DNA of 39,514 bases from Alphaproteobacteria bacterium. GTDB lineage: Bacteria > Pseudomonadota > Alphaproteobacteria > UBA9219. A program made the position numbers and the translations under genes. The stretch is taken from positions 1-39,514 of the forward strand of contig JAQUHK010000005.1 of assembly GCA_028683655.1 (NCBI GenBank), written 5' to 3'. The notes below the pieces were generated by a model. The model was not told the origin of the DNA. It ran no database searches and was given only the letters and a program-made list of their open reading frames with translations. Positions 33,501 through 39,514 of this stretch are shown piece by piece. The first letter of the stretch is position 1, and every line of letters starts with the position of its first letter.

Positions 33501-34493
33501 ATGCCTGTAACGCATCTTTCGCGCTTTGCTTTTCTTGTGGCTCTGGGGTGGGGCGTGGTTTGGGGGGCAAGCGGCACTCATGCCGAGCTTTATCGTGTGG
33601 AGCCACAACAGGTGGACGACCTCAAGGCGGTGATTGGCACAATTGAATCGGTGCACGAGGTTCAGGCACGGGCGCGGATCGGCGGGACCATAGGCTCACT
33701 TCTCGTCAAGGAAGGCGATGCCGTCGCGGCGGGGGACAAGATCGCCGTGGTCGGGGACGCCAAGCTGGCCATTCGTGGCAAGGGCTTTGACGCTCGGATT
33801 GAATCGGCGCGGTCGGCTTATGACAAGGCCAAGTTGGATTTTGCGCGGGCGCAGGAATTGCGCAGCTCCGGCTATGGAACGCAAGCCAAGCTGGATGAGG
33901 CGCGCGCCAATCTTCAGGCGGCAGAGAATGCAATGCGGGCCAGTGAGGCCGACCGACAGGAAGTGGCGCAGCAATCCTCCGAAGGGGCTGTGCTGGCCCC
34001 ATCGGCGGGGCGCGTTTTGAAGGTGCCTGTAGCTGTTGGCAGCGTGGTGATGGCGGGCGAGACGATTGCGACGCTCTCGCAGGATAATTATGTGCTGCGG
34101 ATTGAGCTTCCGGAGCGGCATGCGCGGTTCCTGAATCCCGGCGATACGGTGCAGGTCGGTGGGCGCGGGCTCGTCGAGCAAGATCATGAGGCGCGGCAGA
34201 CGGGCACGATCCGGCTGGTTTATCCCGAAATCAAGAACGGGCGTGTGATTGCTGATGTGACCGTGGATGGGCTAGGCAATTATTTTGTGGGCGAGCGCGC
34301 GAGGGTTTATGTTTCGACTGGCCAGCGTGAGGCGTTGATGGTGCCGGTGGCGGCGGTGGTCAAACGGGCAGGTACGTCTTTTGTGAAGATGAGGGATGGC
34401 GCGGAGATTGTGGTTCAGATCGGGCAGGTTTCTGGCGACAAGGTCGAGATTTTGTCCGGTCTTCAAAAAGACGATGAGGTGGTGACCCCATGA
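33501..34493 (+). CDS. RND efflux periplasmic adaptor subunit (HlyD/MFP family)
   Basis: A 330-residue membrane fusion protein. It has a signal sequence (FAFLVALGWGVVWGASGTHA), a barrel-sandwich hybrid (ARARIGGTIGSLLVKEGDAV at the N-terminal half and GRVLKVPVAVGSVVMAGETI at the other), a short coiled coil between (about 90-155) and a beta-barrel part up to the end. It links the inner membrane pump to TolC. ATG 33501 is taken, with GGAGG at 33490-33494; a TTG two codons before is less likely. The final stop overlaps the RND start as ATGA. Confidence 0.9.
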   Translation: MPVTHLSRFAFLVALGWGVVWGASGTHAELYRVEPQQVDDLKAVIGTIESVHEVQARARIGGTIGSLLVKEGDAVAAGDKIAVVGDAKLAIRGKGFDARIESARSAYDKAKLDFARAQELRSSGYGTQAKLDEARANLQAAENAMRASEADRQEVAQQSSEGAVLAPSAGRVLKVPVAVGSVVMAGETIATLSQDNYVLRIELPERHARFLNPGDTVQVGGRGLVEQDHEARQTGTIRLVYPEIKNGRVIADVTVDGLGNYFVGERARVYVSTGQREALMVPVAAVVKRAGTSFVKMRDGAEIVVQIGQVSGDKVEILSGLQKDDEVVTP

Positions 34494-37400
34494 GAGTTGG
34501 CCTTTCGGGTCGTTTGACCCAGATTTTTATTCGCTCACCGCTCACGCCGCTTTTTCTTCTGGCCTGCCTTGCCGTTGGTTTTATGGCACTCAGTGTCCTG
34601 CCGCGCGAGGAGGAGCCCCAGATCAGCGTGCCGATGGTTGATATTATCGTCAGCGCGAACGGCTATAAGGCCGATGATGCGGTGGAGCTCATCACGCGGC
34701 CTTTGGAAGAGATCGTCAAGGGGATCGACGGGGTCGAGCATGTTTACTCTCAGACCGAGGATGATCGCGCCGTCACGACGGTGCGCTTTTTCGTCGGGAC
34801 AGACGAGGACACAGCCATCTTGCGCGTGCATGAGAAAATCCGCGCCAATATTCATGATCTGCCCAAAGGGATTCCCGAGCCGCTGATTATCGGGCGCGGG
34901 ATTGACGATGTCGCGATTGTCACGCTTACGCTCACGCCGAAACCGGAAGTGGCGTCCCGGTGGGACGATAACGGGCTTTATCAGGTGGCGCAGGAATTGC
35001 GCTATGAACTCAACAAGACCGACAAGATCGGGCTGAATTACATTGTGGGCGGCGAGCCTAGCCAGATACGGGTCGAGCCTGATCCTGAAAAGCTGGCTTT
35101 GTACGGAATCACGCTTAACCAGCTGGCCGACAAGCTGGTGAATGCCAATCGCTCATTCCAGACGGGCTATGTGCATGGGCAGGACAAGCATTTGCCGGTG
35201 GTGGCCGGCCAGACGTTGCAGGGTGTGCCGGATATCGGATTGCTGCTTTTGACCTCGCGCGACGGGCGGCCTGTTTATGTGAAGGATGTGGCGACGGTCA
35301 TTGTCGGCGGGGCAGAGCCGGAATCGCTTGTCTGGTCGATTAAGCGACAGGGGGAGGCGTTCGCGCCGCGTGTGCCTGCCGTGACTCTGGCCTTTGCCAA
35401 GCAGAAGGGGGCCAATGCGGTTAAGGTCGCGGATGATTTGCTGGAGCGGCTGAAGCTTGCGGAAAAGACGGTGGTACCAGCGGATGTGTCGATTGAGGTG
35501 ACGCGCAACTATGGCGAGACAGCACTTGAGAAATCGAACGAGCTGATTTTTCATCTGGTACTGGCGACCTTGTCGATTGTCGCGCTCATTACATGGGCGA
35601 TTGGCTGGCGCGAAGGGGCCGTGGTTTTTGTTGTTGTGCCGGTCACGATCCTGATGACGCTTTTTGCGGCGTGGATCATGGGCTATACGATCAACCGCGT
35701 GAGCCTATTTGCGCTGATCTTCTCCATCGGGATTCTGGTAGATGATGCCATCGTGATTGTTGAGAATATCGTGCGCCGCTGGCATTTGGACAAGGGCGCA
35801 GACGTGATCGAGACGGCGATTGATGCGGTGTCCGAGGTCGGGAATCCCACAATTGTCGCGACGCTGACCATTATGACCGCCCTGCTGCCGATGATGTTTG
35901 TCAGCGGGATGATGGGGCCTTATATGAGTCCCATTCCGGCCAATGCCTCGATGGCGATGCTGTTTTCCTTTTTTGTGGCCGAGATCATCACGCCGTGGCT
36001 TTTGCTAAAAGTCTCTGGCAAGGCGTTCATCGAAGGCTCGGCGGCGCATGATGAGGGGATGGGCAAGATCACGGTGTGGATGCGCCATGGGTTGGAGCGC
36101 GTGCTCGTTTCGCCTGCTGTGGCGCGGAAGTTTATCTTTATCGTGGCGGCGGTTACGTTGTTTTCGTGCCTGTTCTTTCCGCTTAAACTTGTGACGGTTA
36201 AGCTGTTGCCGTTTGACAATAAGGCGGAGCTTCAGGTCGTTGTCGATTTGCCCAAGCAGGCGACGGTAGAGGCGACGGATCGCGTGTTGCAGGATATTGT
36301 CGTCCAGATCGAAGGCGTGCCAGAAGTGGTGTCGATGCAGACCTATGCCGGAACGTCGATGCCATTCAATTTTAATGGGCTCGTCCGGCATTATTATATC
36401 CGCAGCAATCCAGAGATGGGCGATGTACAAATTAATCTGACCCCCAAAGGGGAACGGAGCCGTTCAAGCCATGAGATTGCTTTGGAAATCCGCGAGAAGT
36501 TGAAGGGTTTACCTAAGCCGGAAGGAACGGTTGTCGGCGTGGTCGAGGTGCCGCCCGGTCCTCCCGTGCTCGCGACATTGTTGGCCGAGATTTATGGGCC
36601 AGATGCAAAGACGCGGCGCGATGTGGCTTTGAAGGTGAAGGAGGCATTCCGCCAGACGGATTTTATCACCGATGTCGCCGACAGTTTCAAGACGCCAGGT
36701 GACCGAGTGCGTTTTTCGATCAATCAGGAAAATCTGGAGTTCTACGGGGTCGATGATCAGGCGGTGTATGACACGCTTGCTGCGCTGACGGGCGGGGTTA
36801 AGCTGGGCTATTCGCAAAAGGGCGGTGGCACCAAGCCGATAGACATTACGCTTCAACTGGCGCGCAGCGATCTGGCTTTAACGGAAAAACTGCTCTCCAC
36901 GCCGGTTCCAGCAGGCGGGACCAAGCGTGACGGCAAGAATGTCGAGCTGGGCGATGTCGTGACGGTGACGCACGAGCCGACTTCTTATCCGATTTTTCGC
37001 CGCGATGGCCGTTTTGCCGAGATGGTGCAGGCGGAGCTGGCGGGGCGGTATGAGGCCCCGATTTATGGGATGCTGGCGGTTAATGACGCGCTTGCCAAAA
37101 TGGATTGGGGGGCCGAAGGGGCACCGACGATTCATTATCATGGGCAGCCACTTGATGAATCCAAACCCAGCCTTTTGTGGGATGGCGAGTGGGAGGTAAC
37201 CTATGTCACGTTCCGCGACATGGGGGCAGCTTTCATCATTGCGCTTCTGGGCATCTATCTGCTCGTGGTTGGGTTGTTCAAATCCTTTACGTTGCCGCTG
37301 GTTGTGATGGTCCCAATCCCGTTGACGCTCATCGGGATTGTGATCGGACATATGCTTTTCGGCGCGCCGTTTACGGCCACGTCCATGATCGGCTTTATCG

Positions 37401-37726
37401 CGCTCGCAGGGATTATTGTGCGCAACTCGATTCTGCTTGTCGATTTTATCCGTGCGAAACGCAAGGAAGGGTGGCCCTTGCGCGAGGCCCTTATTGAAGC
37501 CTGCCTGATCCGTGTGCGCCCGATTGTGCTGACGGCGGCGGCGGCGATGATCGGCGCGGTTTTTATTCTTGCTGATCCGATCTTTCAGGGACTCGCGATT
37601 TCGCTGGTCTTTGGTCTCGCTAGCTCGACGATCCTGACGCTGCTTGTGATTCCTGCGCTGTATATGTGGCGACGCGGGGAAGCGGTGGTTGTGCCGTCAG
37701 AGCCGGTGGCTGAAGAAAGGGGATGA
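34490..37726 (+). CDS. RND family efflux permease (AcrB-like)
   Basis: A 1078-residue inner membrane proton antiporter with the RND layout: TM1 (LFLLACLAVGFMALSVL), a large periplasmic loop, TM2-6, a second large loop, TM8-12. The proton relay aspartates D418 and D419 lie in SIGILVDDAIVIVEN of TM4. PREEEPQISVPMVDI after TM1 resembles a subgroup distinct from drug-type AcrB and common in environmental Gram-negatives. Substrate unknown; the BigR-type regulator suggests sulfur compounds or an organic persulfide by-product. Forms a tripartite system with the adaptor (coupled by ATGA) and the TolC across the operator. Confidence 0.95.
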   Translation: MRVGLSGRLTQIFIRSPLTPLFLLACLAVGFMALSVLPREEEPQISVPMVDIIVSANGYKADDAVELITRPLEEIVKGIDGVEHVYSQTEDDRAVTTVRFFVGTDEDTAILRVHEKIRANIHDLPKGIPEPLIIGRGIDDVAIVTLTLTPKPEVASRWDDNGLYQVAQELRYELNKTDKIGLNYIVGGEPSQIRVEPDPEKLALYGITLNQLADKLVNANRSFQTGYVHGQDKHLPVVAGQTLQGVPDIGLLLLTSRDGRPVYVKDVATVIVGGAEPESLVWSIKRQGEAFAPRVPAVTLAFAKQKGANAVKVADDLLERLKLAEKTVVPADVSIEVTRNYGETALEKSNELIFHLVLATLSIVALITWAIGWREGAVVFVVVPVTILMTLFAAWIMGYTINRVSLFALIFSIGILVDDAIVIVENIVRRWHLDKGADVIETAIDAVSEVGNPTIVATLTIMTALLPMMFVSGMMGPYMSPIPANASMAMLFSFFVAEIITPWLLLKVSGKAFIEGSAAHDEGMGKITVWMRHGLERVLVSPAVARKFIFIVAAVTLFSCLFFPLKLVTVKLLPFDNKAELQVVVDLPKQATVEATDRVLQDIVVQIEGVPEVVSMQTYAGTSMPFNFNGLVRHYYIRSNPEMGDVQINLTPKGERSRSSHEIALEIREKLKGLPKPEGTVVGVVEVPPGPPVLATLLAEIYGPDAKTRRDVALKVKEAFRQTDFITDVADSFKTPGDRVRFSINQENLEFYGVDDQAVYDTLAALTGGVKLGYSQKGGGTKPIDITLQLARSDLALTEKLLSTPVPAGGTKRDGKNVELGDVVTVTHEPTSYPIFRRDGRFAEMVQAELAGRYEAPIYGMLAVNDALAKMDWGAEGAPTIHYHGQPLDESKPSLLWDGEWEVTYVTFRDMGAAFIIALLGIYLLVVGLFKSFTLPLVVMVPIPLTLIGIVIGHMLFGAPFTATSMIGFIALAGIIVRNSILLVDFIRAKRKEGWPLREALIEACLIRVRPIVLTAAAAMIGAVFILADPIFQGLAISLVFGLASSTILTLLVIPALYMWRRGEAVVVPSEPVAEERG

Positions 37727-37776
37727 CAATCGTCTTTTCCTCTTTTCATAGGGGCGAAATGGGCTCATACTCGTGG

Positions 37777-37791
37777 TTAGAATAATTCTAA
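37777..37791. promoter_or_regulatory. Fur-superfamily-like 7-1-7 box before ahpC
   Basis: TTAGAATAATTCTAA is a perfect palindrome with 7-base arms and one central base, 24 bases before the ahpC start codon. It differs from the PerR box TTATAATNATTATAA by one base per arm and is also similar to alphaproteobacterial Irr (iron control element) sites. A TAGAAT within it could be the -10 box, so binding would block transcription. Which Fur-family protein binds is not visible here. Confidence 0.65.
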
Positions 37792-37815
37792 AAACAGGAA
37801 AACAGGGAGGTTCTT

Positions 37816-38355
37816 ATGCTGGGTGTCGGTCAACAATTTCCGTCTTTCGATGTGACGGCTACAGTTTCAACAGATGTTAACCATGCTTTTGCGCAGGTCA
37901 CCAATGCGACCTATAAGGGCAGATGGCTGGTTGTTTTCTTCTGGCCTAAAGATTTTACCTTCGTCTGTCCGACCGAAATTTCGGCCTTTGGCGACGCCAA
38001 TAAGGCCTTTGTTGACCGTGACGCGCAGGTTCTGGGGGCCAGTATCGACTCGGAATATGTTCATTTGGCATGGCGTCAAAGTAATAACGATCTCAAAGAG
38101 TTACCATTCCCTATGCTCGCGGATGTCAAGCGAGAGCTGGTGTCGGCTTTGGGGATTTTGGACCCTGAGGCAGGCGTGGCCCAGCGGGCGACCTATATTG
38201 TCGATCCTTCGGGCAAGATCCGTTTTGCCAGCGTCACCGACCTGAATGTCGGGCGGAATGTCGAGGAAGTCTTGCGCGTTCTGGACGCCCTGCAAAATGG
38301 CGGTTTGTGCCCATGCAACTGGCATAAAGGCGAAAAAACCATTACAGTAAGCTAG
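37816..38355 (+). CDS. ahpC: AhpC-type 2-Cys peroxiredoxin
   Basis: A 179-residue thiol peroxidase that reduces hydrogen peroxide and organic hydroperoxides. The peroxidatic C51 is in FTFVCPTEISAFG, and the C-terminus has two more cysteines C165 and C167 in GGLCPCNWHKGE. This CxCNW ending marks the AhpC group reduced by AhpD (as in Mycobacterium), rather than the AhpF-linked type. No ahpD or ahpF lies in the window, so the reductant is unknown. GGGAGG precedes the ATG. A Fur-type palindrome upstream and a terminator downstream make it a single-gene unit. Confidence 0.93.
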   Translation: MLGVGQQFPSFDVTATVSTDVNHAFAQVTNATYKGRWLVVFFWPKDFTFVCPTEISAFGDANKAFVDRDAQVLGASIDSEYVHLAWRQSNNDLKELPFPMLADVKRELVSALGILDPEAGVAQRATYIVDPSGKIRFASVTDLNVGRNVEEVLRVLDALQNGGLCPCNWHKGEKTITVS

Positions 38356-38382
38356 GCTTAAGAGCTTGCTGCTAAAGATAAA

Positions 38383-38415
38383 GGGCTGGCTCTTTTGGAG
38401 CCGGCCCTTTTTTTT
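38383..38415 (+). terminator. Rho-independent terminator after ahpC
   Basis: A ten-pair stem, GGGCTGGCTC (38383-38392) with GAGCCGGCCC (38398-38407), including one G-U pair, closes a TTTTG loop and is followed by eight T. It ends the ahpC transcript about 30 bases downstream of its stop. Confidence 0.94.
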
Positions 38416-38453
38416 GATTGTTTTTGATGACGGGCAACGCAGGAGACAAGACC

Positions 38454-39514
38454 ATGCCCCCAGTGAAGCAGGCCAAGACCAGTCCTCAGTCAGCATCTTC
38501 TCATGCCGTGTCCAAGATGCCGTTCTGGCTTGGCGGGTTCGTGGCGTTTTTGTGCTTGTTGCCGTTGCCGTTCGGCGGGAACCGTCCGTGGGCTTCCGAT
38601 TTGTTTGCCGTCGCGATGGGCGTTTTTCTCGGGCTGATGGTCTGGGAGGAAAAAGATCGCCTGCCCTCTGGTGGCGATGCGCCGCGTAAAAGGCTTTGGA
38701 TGGCGATGGGGTGTTTTTCAATCGTCGTTGTCTGGGCCTTTCTCCAAAACGCGTCATGGATGCCGGTGACGACACATCACCCGTTGTGGGCGGAAGCGAT
38801 GGGCGTGCTGGGCCAGATGAAGAGCGCGATGGCCATTGACAAGGGATTGCTGCCCGAAGCGTTGATCCGGTTCTTGAGCTATATGGCCTGTTTCCTGCTG
38901 GCTTTCGTCGCGGGGCGTGACCGTAAGCGGGCGCGGCAGATTGTGAAGGCACTCGCTGTGGCTGGGGCGGCTTACGCGCTATACGGGCTGGTGGCACAGG
39001 CGGGCGGTGGCACGACGATTTTGTGGTACAAGAAATGGGCCTATGAGGGCTTTTTGACCTCGACCTTTGTGAACAAGAACAGCTATGCCGCTTATGCGGG
39101 GATCGGGTTTTTGTGTGCGCTTGCCGTGGTGTGGGAGCATTTCAAACATTACGAGCCCAAGGATCGCGTGCTCGCGCGGCAATCGAAGATGGCGGCTTTT
39201 GCGGCCTCGCTGGGGCTGAAAGATTTTGCGCTGCTAGCCCTGCCGGTGGTGCTTTTGGGGGCCCTTGCTTTGACGGGCTCACGGGCCGGGATTGCCAGCT
39301 CGATGGTTGGCGTTGCCGGGTTCTTTTGCGCCATGGCTGTGCATCGGCGTTGGTCTTTGCGCCGCTGGGGGATTTTGCTGGGGGTGTGTTTGGTGGCTCT
39401 GCTGCTCTTCGTGAGCATGGGCGGCGATGCGTTGCTCAGCCGTCTGGGCGAGGCCAAGATTGATGAAGACACCTCGATGCGGCTGATGGCCTATGATCTT
39501 GCGATGCAGGCTAT
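38454..39514 (+). CDS. O-antigen ligase/Wzy-like polymerase (second), 3' end outside the window
   Basis: The frame is open from ATG 38454 to the end of the window (353 codons), so the gene is partial. It encodes a membrane protein with several helices after a hydrophilic N-terminus of about 25 residues. LTSTFVNKNSYAAYAGIGF and LALTGSRAGIASSMVGV are hallmark motifs of the PF04932 O-antigen ligase/polymerase superfamily. AGGAG is correctly spaced before the ATG. Its role could be polymerisation of the same EPS, or a ligase for another glycan; it is the second such gene in this window. It lies directly after the ahpC terminator and so needs its own promoter, none of which is clear. Confidence 0.88.
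   Translation, partial: MPPVKQAKTSPQSASSHAVSKMPFWLGGFVAFLCLLPLPFGGNRPWASDLFAVAMGVFLGLMVWEEKDRLPSGGDAPRKRLWMAMGCFSIVVVWAFLQNASWMPVTTHHPLWAEAMGVLGQMKSAMAIDKGLLPEALIRFLSYMACFLLAFVAGRDRKRARQIVKALAVAGAAYALYGLVAQAGGGTTILWYKKWAYEGFLTSTFVNKNSYAAYAGIGFLCALAVVWEHFKHYEPKDRVLARQSKMAAFAASLGLKDFALLALPVVLLGALALTGSRAGIASSMVGVAGFFCAMAVHRRWSLRRWGILLGVCLVALLLFVSMGGDALLSRLGEAKIDEDTSMRLMAYDLAMQA

Overview
The window looks like chromosomal DNA of a motile, Gram-negative alphaproteobacterium. The grounds are the order dnaX-ybaB-recR, a dksA/fliX block divergent from flgI-flgJ-flbY-like-fliK-flgD with a sigma-54 promoter in between (an arrangement known from Caulobacter-type genomes), a single-cysteine DksA, and an lptM-like/lysA-like/DUF4175 cluster. 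A Rhodospirillales-like or deep-branching lineage is my guess; the genus cannot be named from the sequence. GC content is moderately high and gene density is very high. I see no tRNA, rRNA, CRISPR array, insertion sequence or phage gene.

Layout. (1) 1-1593: 3' end of dnaX, then ybaB and recR (DNA replication and recombinational repair). (2) 1607-3076, minus strand: fliX, dksA and a secreted unknown. (3) 3307-7814, plus strand: a near-perfect -24/-12 promoter and a flagellar P-ring/rod/hook operon. (4) 7815-14776: a REP-like hairpin, a TlpA-like thioredoxin, a small LptM-like lipoprotein coupled to an intact but catalytically degenerate LysA homologue, a short DUF4175 protein, DUF167, a U32-family protein and a PIG-L deacetylase. 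(5) 14951-31515: a large Wzy-dependent exopolysaccharide locus holding an initiating phosphoglycosyltransferase, a FemAB/CelD-like acyltransferase, three glycosyltransferases, a PslG-like secreted glycoside hydrolase, a Wzy-like polymerase, a Wzx-like flippase, two or three secreted unknowns, a beta-barrel porin, a short OPX (Wza-like) protein, a Wzc-type tyrosine autokinase and a TPR-like membrane protein. (6) 31536-37726: a persulfide-sensor-type ArsR regulator (BigR/SqrR) in an operon with DUF2892 and TolC, divergent from an RND pump (adaptor plus permease), with one perfect operator palindrome between them. (7) 37777-38415: a Fur-family-like 7-1-7 palindrome, an AhpC-type peroxiredoxin and a terminator. 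(8) 38454 to the end: a second O-antigen ligase/polymerase-like membrane protein, cut by the window edge.

How it fits together. In the EPS locus the sugar is started on lipid carrier by the gene at 14951, extended by the GTs, flipped by Wzx, polymerised by Wzy, length-controlled by the Wzc-like kinase and probably exported through the short OPX protein working with the separate beta-barrel porin. The RND/TolC/BigR block reads as one sulfide- or persulfide-responsive efflux module under a shared operator. The flagellar block looks like a FliX/FlbD-sigma-54 class of late genes. The observations most worth following are the degenerate LysA, the BigR divergon, the Fur-type box before ahpC, the short-OPX/porin pair, and AT-rich perfect palindromes before the secreted unknowns of the EPS region.
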